Assembly: GCF_014205155.1 (NCBI RefSeq)
Contig: NZ_JACHMX010000001.1
Location: 5,208,001 to 5,272,000 of the forward strand
Source of the DNA: Amycolatopsis umgeniensis
GTDB lineage: Bacteria > Actinomycetota > Actinomycetes > Mycobacteriales > Pseudonocardiaceae
Direction of reading: 5' to 3'
DNA: 64,000 bases
Position 1 is the first letter of the stretch; the number at the start of each line of letters is the position of its first letter. This document shows positions 34,781-45,208 of this stretch, one piece after another. Made by a program: the position numbers and the translations under genes. The notes below the pieces were generated by a model. That model had not been told where the DNA came from. It made no database searches and worked only from the letters and a program-made list of their open reading frames with translations.

Positions 34781-35086
34781 CGTCCCTCCAGCTCGGTCAC
34801 AAGCTAGTGGGCCCGCCACCTGCGTCGCCCGAACTTGGCACTATGGGCCAAGAGGCCGTCAACGGATGGGCACGCGGGCCGGAACCCCGGCGGAACAAAA
34901 CGGCCGGTCAGGAGCTCAGGGGCCGAGTTTCCGCAAGGTGAGCGGACCCTCCTTGCAAAGCTGGCACTCACATGGCTAGAGTGCTAATTGCACGGCCCGA
35001 ACACGCCCCGGCACCCGCGACGGCGGGGGTGGTAGGAGCCGTAACTCATCCTGCCAACGCTTTCGACGACCGTGGAGGTCAACCCG
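34781..35086. other. Divergent ubiA/groES regulatory region
   Basis: About 300 bp. Besides the CIRCE element it shows nothing gene-like; the groES promoter should lie just around 34940-34990. Confidence 0.6.
34961..34987. promoter_or_regulatory. CIRCE element (HrcA operator)
   Basis: CTGGCACTC-N9-GAGTGCTAA matches the CIRCE consensus TTAGCACTC-N9-GAGTGCTAA except in the outer left bases. It lies 100 bp before groES and implies heat-shock control by HrcA, as in other actinobacteria. Confidence 0.92.
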
Positions 35087-35380
35087 GTGAGCGTGAACAT
35101 CAAGCCGCTCGAGGACAAGATCGTTGTCCAGACGAGTGAGGCCGAGGAGACGACCGCTTCCGGCCTCGTCATCCCCGACACCGCCAAGGAGAAGCCCCAG
35201 GAGGGCAAGGTTCTGGCCGTGGGCCCGGGCCGCATCGACGACAAGGGCAACCGCGTCCCGCTCGACGTTTCCGTCGGCGACGTCGTCATCTACTCCAAGT
35301 ACGGCGGCACCGAAGTGAAGTACAACGGTGAGGACTACTTGATCCTCTCCGCTCGCGACGTGCTGGCCGTCATCAACTGA
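35087..35380 (+). CDS. groES: Co-chaperonin GroES
   Basis: 97-residue lid of the GroEL chamber. [13 protein letters not shown], the mobile loop [14 protein letters not shown] and [19 protein letters not shown] are canonical. GTG start with GTGGAGG upstream. CIRCE-controlled; groEL follows after a 99-bp gap containing a hairpin, which may reduce read-through. Confidence 0.97.
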   Translation: MSVNIKPLEDKIVVQTSEAEETTASGLVIPDTAKEKPQEGKVLAVGPGRIDDKGNRVPLDVSVGDVVIYSKYGGTEVKYNGEDYLILSARDVLAVIN

Positions 35381-35399
35381 CGTCCGCTCTCAGCGCATG

Positions 35400-35444
35400 A
35401 CGCCCCGGGCCCCGCATTGCCGGGGAACGGGGCGTTCGTGTTTT
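35400..35444 (+). terminator. Hairpin between groES and groEL
   Basis: Outer stem ACGCCCCG / CGGGGCGT, inner stem CCCCG / CGGGG, followed by TCGTGTTTT. It looks like a partial terminator or processing site setting the groES to groEL ratio. Confidence 0.65.
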
Positions 35445-35455
35445 CCGAGCAGTAA

Positions 35456-37093
<1,638 letters not shown>

Positions 37094-37106
37094 TTCCACC
37101 CCGAAG

Positions 37107-37141
37107 CGGGGCGGTACTCCACTGGAGTGCCGCCCCGTTTT
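37107..37141 (+). terminator. Intrinsic terminator of groEL1
   Basis: Stem CGGGGCGGTACTCC with one G-U pair, loop ACT, followed by TTTT. Classic form. Confidence 0.88.
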
Positions 37142-37164
37142 GTCGTCCCGACCACCCCGCCGAA

Positions 37165-37302
37165 GCGACTTTAGGGGGCTAATCGCGATCCGGCGGCGGG
37201 GGCGGCCAGGCGCGAGCCGAGCGACTTTAGCGGGCTAATCGCGATCCGGGGCCGGGGGAGCGGAGGCCGCGAGGGAGCGACTTTAGCGGGCTAATCGCGA
37301 TC
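37165..37302. repeat. Array of three dispersed palindromes at exactly 56-bp spacing
   Basis: Three forward copies, centres near 37176.5, 37232.5 and 37288.5. The first has TTTAGGGGGCTAA, a one-base variant that breaks the hairpin. Spacers are 30 bp, G+C-rich and different in sequence. Convergent groEL1/whiD gap, which already has two ordinary terminators. Confidence 0.94.
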
Positions 37303-37318
37303 CGCACGGGCCTGGACA

Positions 37319-37359
37319 CGCGGAAGGGCGGCACCCCACCCGGATGCCGCCCTTCCGCG
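37319..37359 (-). terminator. Hairpin terminator of the whiD gene
   Basis: Perfect 15-bp stem CGCGGAAGGGCGGCA with an 11-nt loop, 17 bp beyond the minus-strand stop. Confidence 0.7.
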
Positions 37360-37376
37360 TTGCCGACTCGGCCGGA

Positions 37377-37679
37377 TCAGCCGTTCGACATGCTCAATGT
37401 GCGCTTGTCCGCCTTGATGATGTGCTCGCGTTCGGACTCCGAGAGCCCGCCCCAGATCCCATAGGGCTCGTGTACGGCGAGCGCGTGGGTCCGGCACATG
37501 GCCAGCACCGGGCAGGCCAGGCACACGGCTTTGGCCCGCGCCTCGCGGCGGGCTCTGGCCGGCCCGCGTTCGCCGTCAGGGTGAAAGAAGGACGCGCTGT
37601 CCATGCCTCGGCACGACCCTTCGAGCTGCCAATCCCATACATCGGCGTTGGGCCCCGGGAGCCTGCGTGTGTCCGCCAT
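37377..37679 (-). CDS. whiD: WhiB-family iron-sulfur regulator (WhiD/WhiB3)
   Basis: A 100-residue redox-sensing regulator. LPGPNADVWDWQLEGSC and GMDSASFFHPDGERG match mycobacterial WhiB3 closely. The four cluster Cys are in GSCRG, AVCLACPVLAMC; GIWGGLSESER is the beta-turn that contacts region 4 of the principal sigma factor. WhiD acts in spore maturation in Streptomyces, WhiB3 in redox and lipid metabolism in mycobacteria. ATG 37679 is chosen because GGAGG lies 8 nt upstream, inside the longer alternative frame. Next to bldM, as in both groups. Confidence 0.93.
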   Translation of the reverse strand: MADTRRLPGPNADVWDWQLEGSCRGMDSASFFHPDGERGPARARREARAKAVCLACPVLAMCRTHALAVHEPYGIWGGLSESEREHIIKADKRTLSMSNG

Positions 37680-37889
37680 CCTGACCGCCTCCGTCATCCG
37701 GTCGAAGCGTTTAACCTGCTCTGCTGCGCTGCGGATACTCCATTCGGTGCAACGGCGGTAACGTTAGAAGCGCGCCAATACTTGTTCAAGAGATTCAAGA
37801 CGATTCAGCCGTTAGGCATCCCCCGGATGTGTGAGCGGTACTTTCCGTTCCGGTTGCCCCCGCCCCGGCCTGCCTGGATATTGGGTCGA

Positions 37890-38846
37890 GTGGGATCTCG
37901 GATCAGCAGTGAAGAACCCACCCTGCCGGTGGCCTCGGTCGCTCGCCGGCTCGGGGTCGCACCGTCCACCCTGCGAACCTGGGACCGCAGGTACGGCGTA
38001 GGACCGAGCCGCCACACCAACGGTCGCCACCGCCGCTACGGCAGCTCCGACATCGGCCGTCTCGAACTGATGCAGCGCGCGTTGCTCCGCGGCGCCTCGA
38101 CGGCCGAAGCGGCGAAGTACGCGCTCGAGCAGATGCCCCGGGCAGCGGCGGCGGAAAACCCGGAAACCGCCGCGGTCCAAGTGGAGGAACAGGCCACCGC
38201 GCCGCCCGCCGAGGATCACGACGTCCCGTCCCGCCTCGCCAGACGCCTGAGCACGGCCGCGCTCGCGATGGACTTCGGCGCGGTCCAGCGCATGCTCGCC
38301 GACACGATCCGCGAACTCGGGGTCCTGCCCGCCTGGACCGGCGTCGTGTCGCCGGTCCTGACCGCGCTCGGCGCGCGCTGGCGCGGGGTCAGCGCCGGTG
38401 CGGAGGTCGAGTACCTGCTCGCCGAATGCGTGTACGCCGCCCTCGTCCGCGCGACGCCGGTGCTCCGCGAACCGCGCAACCAGCGGCCGGTCCTGCTGAC
38501 CTGCGTCCCGGACGAGCGCGACAACATGCCGATGTACGCACTCGCCGCGGCGCTCGCGGGCCGCCGGATCGGGGCGCAGCTGTTCGGCGCCTCCCTGCCG
38601 GCCGAGGTGCTCGCGGTGACGGTCCGCCGCAGCGTTCCGGCCGCGGTGGTGCTGTGGTCGGGACGGCCCGCGACCGCGGACCCGCGTCTGTTCGCCAGGG
38701 TGTCCCGCGGCCGTCAGCGCAGCAGGCTGTTCGCGTGCGGTCCCGGCTGGGATCCCGCCACCCTCCCGGACAAGATCGAACTGCTCGGCGAGCTGTCGAC
38801 GGCCGCCGACCGGATCGAGCACGTTCTTGTCGGTGCGAGGCGATAG
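37890..38846 (+). CDS. MerR-type regulator with a degenerate B12-binding-like domain
   Basis: A 318-residue DNA-binding protein. The N-terminal winged helix (PVASVARRLGVAPSTLRTWDRRYGV, RRYGSSDIGRLE, quoted in parts) is MerR-like. The C-terminal ~190 residues have the helical bundle plus Rossmann-like layout of CarH-type cobalamin sensors, but the His expected to bind cobalt is not seen (ERDNMPMYALAAALAG in its place). It may bind another ligand or none. Start is GTG 37890; ATG 37827 is an alternative with extra non-conserved residues. Located between whiD and bldM-type genes, suggesting a developmental or stress role. Confidence 0.7.
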   Translation: MGSRISSEEPTLPVASVARRLGVAPSTLRTWDRRYGVGPSRHTNGRHRRYGSSDIGRLELMQRALLRGASTAEAAKYALEQMPRAAAAENPETAAVQVEEQATAPPAEDHDVPSRLARRLSTAALAMDFGAVQRMLADTIRELGVLPAWTGVVSPVLTALGARWRGVSAGAEVEYLLAECVYAALVRATPVLREPRNQRPVLLTCVPDERDNMPMYALAAALAGRRIGAQLFGASLPAEVLAVTVRRSVPAAVVLWSGRPATADPRLFARVSRGRQRSRLFACGPGWDPATLPDKIELLGELSTAADRIEHVLVGARR

Positions 38847-38855
38847 AAAGGACGC

Positions 38856-39704
38856 ATGGAAGCGTCCTTGCGGTCCGCCGCGTTCGGTGACGGAGTGCCG
38901 CCGCCGAAGCCCTTCGGCGTGCCCGCGTCGCCTCGCGGACGGCTGCTCGCCGCGATCGTGCTCGGCGGCCGCGGCCGGTACGCGGCGGCGGCCACCCTCC
39001 TGAACGATTTGCGCGCGAGCAAGGATCCGGTGCTCGCGTCTTTGGCCGCCAGCACGCTCGCGTCGCATCGGCGCCAGCTGGGCGGGCACGCCGCGGCCCT
39101 CACCCTCGACGGTGAGGCGCTCGCGCTGGCGATCACTGCGCCGCGAGAGGAACCAGACCCGGACGGCCTGGACGCCGAGGGGGCGCGTGCGGACGCCCTC
39201 CTCGGGCTCGCGGCGGACAACCTCGGACGCGGCAGGCTGGCCGCCGCCCGGCGGCTGGTGGCCCGTGCGGAGGCGCACACCGGCAACTGGCGGAGCCGGA
39301 CCAGGGCCGGTTGGGTGGGCGCGGAAATCGAACTGGCGAGTAACATTTCCGAGGCGGGGATCGCACCTGCGGAAATGGCGCTGGAAACGGCGCGAGCCCG
39401 GGGCGCCTGCCGACATGTCGTCAAATCGCAGCTTGTACTCGGCGTGACGATCGCGAATGGGAGTTCCGCTGAGCGGGACCGTGCGAAGGCGCTGGTGGAG
39501 AGCGCCCGCGAAACCGCCGATAAATACGAATTCAATTCACTTCTGTGGGTGGCCTGCCTGGTCGCGGCCGACTTCGCGGCAGGACACGCCGATGAGTATC
39601 GATTCAGAGTGCCCGAACTGTTGCACGCAGTGTTACGGCACGCAGATCCTTGCGGGAGGCGGCTCGCCCGGGAATCTCCGTGGGTCCCGGCCGAGGGCGT
39701 CTAG
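38856..39704 (+). CDS. Conserved hypothetical helical protein (Rv3415c-like position)
   Basis: A 282-residue Ala/Arg-rich protein made of helical repeats like TPR hairpins (RLLAAIVLGGRGRYAAAATLL, ALLGLAADNLGRGRLAAARRL). No catalytic motif or membrane segment. The position between whiB3 and sigD agrees with Rv3415c of M. tuberculosis, so it is probably the orthologue; function there is also unknown. ATG start with AAAGGACGC upstream, 9 bp after the MerR gene. Toward the 3' end the base composition becomes visibly lower in G+C (AATACGAATTCAATTCAC). Confidence 0.65.
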   Translation: MEASLRSAAFGDGVPPPKPFGVPASPRGRLLAAIVLGGRGRYAAAATLLNDLRASKDPVLASLAASTLASHRRQLGGHAAALTLDGEALALAITAPREEPDPDGLDAEGARADALLGLAADNLGRGRLAAARRLVARAEAHTGNWRSRTRAGWVGAEIELASNISEAGIAPAEMALETARARGACRHVVKSQLVLGVTIANGSSAERDRAKALVESARETADKYEFNSLLWVACLVAADFAAGHADEYRFRVPELLHAVLRHADPCGRRLARESPWVPAEGV

Positions 39705-39834
39705 CCTGTTGGAGGGCCCATTCCGGCAACTGGGCTAAGAGTTTTCAAAAAAAGCCACCGGATCGTGTCAAGGTTCGGGCTAAAGCGTCCGATAGGGGAA
39801 GTGGAATGTCACCCGGCTGCAGGAAGGAAACCCC

Positions 39835-40431
39835 GTGACGACGGTCTTGATCTGCGACGACCGACGCAGTGTCCGCGAAGGGCTCACCCGAGTGATGTCC
39901 GCGGTCCCAGGGGTCAGTCGCATCGACTGCGTAGCGCACGGTGACGAGCTGCTGGCCCGGTACTCCCGTCAGCCGGTCGACGTCGTGCTGGTCGGAACCC
40001 AGCGCGCTGTCCCGACTGGCGTCGAAGCCACCCGGCGGCTCGTCTCGGCGAACCCCCAAGCGAACGTGATCGTGTTCGGCGCCCCGGACGACGCGGGCAG
40101 CATCGCCGCCGCGATCGCCGGCGGAGCCCGCGGCTACCTGCGTTGGGACGCCTCGCGTCCCGAGCTGGTCGCCGCACTGGCGCACACCCTCGCCAGCACC
40201 TCGGTGCCGGCGCCGCGCCAGCCGTCCGACCCCGGCGTCCAGCTCACCGAGCGCGAGCTCCAGGTGCTCCGTGGGATGAGCCAGGGCAAGAGCAACGGAC
40301 AGATCGGCCGCGAGCTGTACCTGTCCGAAGACACCGTGAAAACCCACGCCCGTCGCTTGTTCCGCAAGCTCGGCGTGCGTGACCGAGCTCAGGCCGTCGC
40401 CCACGGATTCCGCCGTGGACTCGTGTCCTGA
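39835..40431 (+). CDS. bldM: BldM-like response regulator lacking the phospho-acceptor Asp
   Basis: A 198-residue regulator: receiver domain followed by a LuxR/NarL helix-turn-helix (TERELQVLRGMSQGKSNGQIGRELYLSEDTVKTHARRLF, shown in two parts as TERELQVLRGMSQGKSN and LYLSEDTVKTHARRLF). The DNA-binding half and its place between whiD and the sigma gene match BldM, which controls aerial growth genes alone or with WhiI. In the receiver the acidic pair CDD is kept, but the acceptor Asp54 is Gly (VLVGTQ) and the conserved Lys is replaced (YLRWDAS). Phosphorylation control is therefore unlikely. Family assignment firm; orthology likely. Confidence 0.82.
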   Translation: MTTVLICDDRRSVREGLTRVMSAVPGVSRIDCVAHGDELLARYSRQPVDVVLVGTQRAVPTGVEATRRLVSANPQANVIVFGAPDDAGSIAAAIAGGARGYLRWDASRPELVAALAHTLASTSVPAPRQPSDPGVQLTERELQVLRGMSQGKSNGQIGRELYLSEDTVKTHARRLFRKLGVRDRAQAVAHGFRRGLVS

Positions 40432-40477
40432 CAATGCTTTCCTGATTTCGCCGGTTAGATCGCGCAACGGGTGACAG

Positions 40478-40504
40478 CGGGCCGGGGGTGAACCCCCTGG
40501 CCCG
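40478..40504 (+). terminator. Terminator-like hairpin after bldM
   Basis: Stem CGGGCC-GGGGGT / ACCCCC-T-GGCCCG with one bulged T and a GAA-type loop, 47 bp past the stop. No T-run. Confidence 0.55.
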
Positions 40505-40545
40505 TACCTGTGTTCCCTGTCACGCTTCGCGCATTTATGTTCACC

Positions 40546-40567
40546 GCTCGGGCACTCTTGCCCGAGC
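40546..40567. other. Second hairpin in the bldM-shbA gap
   Basis: Perfect 9-bp stem GCTCGGGCA with loop CTCT. Role unknown; may belong to a leader RNA of shbA. Confidence 0.45.
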
Positions 40568-40813
40568 GTGTCCGCCTTCGGGTGGACCGTCGTACCCCAC
40601 TGCGTTCCAGCTCGTTGAAAGTTCGACTACGAGTGAAGGGAACCACGAAGACCCGGGTCTCAGCGTGCTCGCCGGACAGGCGGCACGCCGATGGCGGCCG
40701 TCAACGAAGGCGGCGGGCCCGGGCGGTACGGTAGCTGTCACCGGTAGTGGCCTCCGAAGTCACACGCCGGACTCTTTGCACACCTATACGTAACACTGGG
40801 ACTGTTGTCTGCG

Positions 40814-41386
40814 ATGGCCAATGTGGGGGACGGACTGGATGAGCCGGTCGCCGCTGCTGTTGAGGGTGATCCTCAAGCGGTCGAGCGGTTGCTGGCGGCC
40901 ATCCGTCCTTTGGTAGTGCGGTACTGCCGCGCTCGGGTTGGCAGGCAGGAGCGTTCGTTCGCTTCCGCAGACGATGTTGCTCAGGAGGTGTGTCTCGCGG
41001 TGCTCACGGCATTGCCTTCGTACCGTGATCAGGGCCGCCCGTTCCTGGCCTTCGTCTACGGGATCGCCCAGCACAAGGTGGCCGACGCGCATCGCGCCGC
41101 GGCCCGAAACCGCGCCGAACCGGTCGCCGAGGTCCCCGATGAGATCGAGGGCGGCGTCGGTCCCGAGCAGCGTGCTCTCCAAGGCGAGCTGAACGAGCGC
41201 ATGTCGCAGCTGCTGCGTGTACTTCCCGACAAACAGCGCGAGATCGTCGTCCTGCGTGTTGTCGTCGGACTGTCCGCCGAAGAGACGGCAGAGGCCGTGG
41301 GGTCCACCCCCGGCGCCGTCCGGGTGGCCCAGCATCGCGCCCTTGCGCGCCTACGTAAGGTTCTGGCCGCTGAGGAGGTGATCTGA
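40814..41386 (+). CDS. shbA: ECF sigma factor ShbA/SigD
   Basis: A 190-residue group-IV sigma factor. Region 2 has RPLVVRYCRARVGR, ASADDVAQEVCLAVL and FVYGIAQHKVADAHR; region 4 has LPDKQREIVVLRVVVGLSAEETAEAV and the recognition helix GAVRVAQHRALARLR. It corresponds to SigD of mycobacteria and ShbA of Streptomyces, which transcribes the principal sigma gene hrdB. ATG 40814 is taken; a TTG nine bases earlier is possible. The next gene, its membrane anti-sigma factor, begins immediately after the stop. Confidence 0.92.
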   Translation: MANVGDGLDEPVAAAVEGDPQAVERLLAAIRPLVVRYCRARVGRQERSFASADDVAQEVCLAVLTALPSYRDQGRPFLAFVYGIAQHKVADAHRAAARNRAEPVAEVPDEIEGGVGPEQRALQGELNERMSQLLRVLPDKQREIVVLRVVVGLSAEETAEAVGSTPGAVRVAQHRALARLRKVLAAEEVI

Positions 41387-42340
41387 GTGACCGATCGCGA
41401 CCATCGGTTCTCCCCTGGGACCGATCGTGAACTGACGGCCTTCGAAAGAGGGCTGACGTCCTCCGAGGCAGAGTTCGCCGCTGATCTTTCGGCCGTTCAG
41501 GCCGATGACGCGCTGCTCGACGCCCTCGGCGGCTCGGACCCGAAGATGGCCGACGACCTCGGCGATCAGGAGCTCAACGCGCTGCTGCTCGCCTGGCGGC
41601 GCGATATCGACAGCGAGCCGCTCGCGGAACTCGTCGACGTCGACACCGCCGTCGTCACCGTGAAGACAGCCGCGCTCGCCCGCAAACACGGGGGAAGACG
41701 CCGGCTGCTGGTCCCGGTGGCCGCCGCGGCGGCCGTCCTGGCCATCGCCTTCGCCGGTACCGGTCTCGCCGCGAAGGACGCGCAGCCTGGTGACACGCTC
41801 TGGGGCCTGACCAAGGTGCTTTACGCCGACCACGCCCGGTCGGTCGAGGCCGCGGCGGCGGCCAAACTCGATCTGGAAAAAGCCAACCTCGCGCTCGCCG
41901 GTGGGCGCCTCGACGACGCGCGCAAGGCGCTCGACGAGGCTCAGGCCGCGCTGAGCCAGGTGACCGACGAAGAAAATCGCGATCAGCTGCTCGAGCAGCA
42001 TCGCCAGTTGAGCGCTCAGCTGCAGAACCCCGGCCAGCAGCCGTTGCCACCGGATCAGCAGTCGCCGACGCAGACTCCGGTCGCGACCACCCCGCAGCCC
42101 ACTCCGCAGCCGACAGCTCCGCCGACGTCGCTGCCCGGAGGCGGCAACCCCGGCACGAGCCTGCCGGGCACCACGACTCCCACACCGACTCCGCCGACCT
42201 CGACGAGCGAGCCGCCCCCGCCCACGACGTCCACGACGCCGCCGGCCTCGGGCAACGACCCCGGTGGCTCACGTAACGAGCCTTCGCCGGGCACGGGCGC
42301 CGGAGTGCAGGCGCCCGCCGCCGCGGTCGAGACGCCGTAA
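41387..42340 (+). CDS. rsdA: Membrane anti-sigma-D factor (RsdA-like)
   Basis: A 317-residue single-pass protein that should bind and inhibit the sigma factor encoded just upstream. The cytoplasmic N-terminus contains the short sigma-binding segment VQADDALLDALGG; a membrane helix lies at about 105-125 (RRLLVPVAAAAAVLAIAFAG); the outside part has LWGLTKVLYADHA, a coiled coil and a long Pro/Thr-rich tail. The layout equals RsdA of M. tuberculosis, whose partner is SigD; it is removed by proteolysis. GTG start directly after the sigma stop (TGAGTG). Confidence 0.88.
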   Translation: MTDRDHRFSPGTDRELTAFERGLTSSEAEFAADLSAVQADDALLDALGGSDPKMADDLGDQELNALLLAWRRDIDSEPLAELVDVDTAVVTVKTAALARKHGGRRRLLVPVAAAAAVLAIAFAGTGLAAKDAQPGDTLWGLTKVLYADHARSVEAAAAAKLDLEKANLALAGGRLDDARKALDEAQAALSQVTDEENRDQLLEQHRQLSAQLQNPGQQPLPPDQQSPTQTPVATTPQPTPQPTAPPTSLPGGGNPGTSLPGTTTPTPTPPTSTSEPPPPTTSTTPPASGNDPGGSRNEPSPGTGAGVQAPAAAVETP

Positions 42341-42356
42341 CACCCCCGAAACACCG

Positions 42357-42392
42357 AAAGGGCCTGGTGAGATCACTCTCACCAGGCCCTTT
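42357..42392. terminator. Bidirectional intrinsic terminator after rsdA
   Basis: 16-bp perfect stem AAAGGGCCTGGTGAGA, loop TCAC, complement and a T-run on both strands. It serves the convergent rsdA and DUF5319 genes. Confidence 0.92.
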
Positions 42393-42408
42393 TCGTGTAC
42401 GGCTCAAA

Positions 42409-42434
42409 GCGACTTTAGCGGGCTAAACGCGATC
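42409..42434 (+). repeat. Dispersed palindrome next to a canonical terminator
   Basis: Full forward copy 17 bp beyond the bidirectional terminator. Its right end touches the TGA of the DUF5319 gene. Confidence 0.92.
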
Positions 42435-42819
42435 AGTAGGCGCTCTCGTTGGCGGTGACACCGTCCGCGAAGCCGCGGCAGTAGTCCCAGCTCACGTAGT
42501 CACCGGGGTTCGGATCGAACGCGGGCTCGTGCGGCCGCATACGGCCGTCGGCGAGCAGCTGCTCGAGACTGGCGCGAAGCAGATGCCAGTCGTGGTAGTG
42601 GGGTTCGTCGCATTCACCGCAGTCGACCACGATCCCGCGTACCCCGCGCGGTTCGAGAAGCGCCTGGTAGACGGCAAGATCTGAAAGGTCGGCCAGCAAC
42701 TCGGTGCGTTCTTCGTCGCTGATCGGCTCGTCGAGCCGGTCGGCTTCGTCGATGAACGCGCGGGCCGGGTCGTCCGGGTCATCCGCGAACGGGTCTGGGG
42801 GCAACGCATCTTGCGGCAC
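42433..42819 (-). CDS. DUF5319 conserved actinobacterial protein
   Basis: A 128-residue acidic protein. The start MPQDALPPDPFADDPDDP and the core DCGECDEPHYHDWHLL are characteristic of the family next to guaB in mycobacteria (Rv3412 position). The Cys-x-x-Cys and nearby His residues could bind a metal. C-terminal DYVSWDYCRGFADG. GTG start. Divergent from guaB across 135 bp. Function is not known. Confidence 0.82.
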   Translation of the reverse strand: MPQDALPPDPFADDPDDPARAFIDEADRLDEPISDEERTELLADLSDLAVYQALLEPRGVRGIVVDCGECDEPHYHDWHLLRASLEQLLADGRMRPHEPAFDPNPGDYVSWDYCRGFADGVTANESAY

Positions 42820-42843
42820 GCCTGCACGCTACCGGGCGCCCAC

Positions 42844-42869
42844 CCGGGCCGGGCGGCCGCCCGGCCCGG
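42844..42869. promoter_or_regulatory. 26-bp perfect palindrome between DUF5319 gene and guaB
   Basis: CCGGGCCGGGCGG followed by its exact reverse complement, with a -10-like TATCAT right after. Either a dimeric operator or an RNA hairpin of the guaB leader. Confidence 0.55.
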
Positions 42870-42889
42870 ATATCATGAGGGGCAGGCCC

Positions 42890-42917
42890 CCGCCGTGATG
42901 TAACCCAGCCACGGCGG
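42890..42917 (+). promoter_or_regulatory. Leader hairpin of guaB
   Basis: CCGCCGTG-N12-CACGGCGG, 38 bp before the guaB ATG. Not recognised as any known riboswitch. Confidence 0.4.
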
Positions 42918-42936
42918 CTCTCATTGTCACCGCTAG

Positions 42937-44466
<1,530 letters not shown>

Positions 44467-44503
44467 TCCGCCCTTTAGGACACTTACGCATCCGGTTCCG
44501 TTG

Positions 44504-44537
44504 CCAGGAGACTTGATCCGCTGATCAAGTCTCCTGG
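44504..44537 (+). promoter_or_regulatory. Hairpin overlapping the ribosome site of the DUF3574 gene
   Basis: Perfect 15-bp stem CCAGGAGACTTGATC, loop CGCT. The last two G of the stem are the first bases of the GGGAGGA ribosome site (44536-44542). It may end guaB transcription, or gate translation of the next gene. Confidence 0.7.
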
Positions 44538-44547
44538 GAGGAACCCG

Positions 44548-45036
44548 ATGTCTTTCTCGCTGAACGCGCTGTCGATGTCACGCCGGACCGCGCTGGCCGT
44601 CTTCGCCGCCGCGGCCCTCGGGCTCGGCGGCGGGGTGGCGGCTTCGGCCGTCCCCACCGCTTCCGCCGCTCCGGTCCAGGCCGACGCCGCCGGACTCCAG
44701 GCGTCGCCGGGCGACCTCTGGAAGCGCACCGAGCTGTACTTCGGCACGACGAAGCCGGGCGGCGGGGAGCTGACGGACGCCGAGTTCACCGCTTTCACCG
44801 ACAAGGTCGTCACGCCGCGCTTCCCGGACGGGTTCACCGAGCTGACCGGGCGCGGGCAGTGGCGCGGTTCGGACGGGAAGATCTCGCGGGAGAAGTCGAA
44901 GGTGATCGTCGTCGTGTACCCGTTCAGCGACCGCGACGCGAACCGCGAGATCGAAGAGATCAGGACCGACTACAAAAAGGCCTTCTCGCAGGAATCCGTC
45001 CTCCGGACCGACTCCGTGGAGAAGGTCTCTTTCTGA
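44548..45036 (+). CDS. Secreted DUF3574 protein
   Basis: A 162-residue exported protein. Tat/Sec-type signal (SRRTALAVFAAAALGLGG, cleavage near ASAAPV). The mature part has WKRTELYFGTTKPGGG, LTDAEFTAFTDKVVTPRFP, GRGQWRG and KVIVVVYPFSDRDA, matching the DUF3574 pattern. Function unknown; the family is small, secreted and widely present in bacteria. ATG with a strong ribosome site partly paired in an upstream hairpin. Confidence 0.8.
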   Translation: MSFSLNALSMSRRTALAVFAAAALGLGGGVAASAVPTASAAPVQADAAGLQASPGDLWKRTELYFGTTKPGGGELTDAEFTAFTDKVVTPRFPDGFTELTGRGQWRGSDGKISREKSKVIVVVYPFSDRDANREIEEIRTDYKKAFSQESVLRTDSVEKVSF

Positions 45037-45051
45037 CCCACGCGCCCCATC

Positions 45052-45100
45052 CGCCCCACCCGAGCGCGTTTAGCGGGCTAAACGCGAAACGGGTGGGGCG
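45052..45100 (+). repeat. Dispersed palindrome with extended arms after the DUF3574 gene
   Basis: Core element 45065-45086 (CGCGTTTAGC-GG-GCTAAACGCG, fully symmetric) within outer arms CGCCCCACCCG / CGGGTGGGGCG. The outer and inner stems are separated by small mismatches. Confidence 0.88.
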
Positions 45101-45208
45101 AGCGGGGCTGGTGTGACTTCGGGCCCGGTTCGGGAGCCCCGTGCGCAGGTCACCCACGCGGCCTAGCGACAATGGGGTGTAACGGTCGTCGGTGAGAAGG
45201 GACTTGAC

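Larger units (their letters stand above)
40432..40813. other. Non-coding region between bldM and shbA
   Basis: About 380 bp with two hairpins (40478-40504, 40546-40567) and no convincing gene. The shbA promoter should be near its end, where ACCTATACGTAACAC occurs. Confidence 0.55.

Noticed and set aside
37165..37302. CRISPR-like pattern: three 26-bp repeats with 30-bp spacers
   Set aside because: Repeats are palindromes that recur singly all over the window, spacers share G+C-rich starts, no leader or cas genes, and the number of units is only two or three.
39765..39790. Half-element GGGCTAAAGCG upstream of bldM
   Set aside because: Only one half resembles the palindrome; likely chance.
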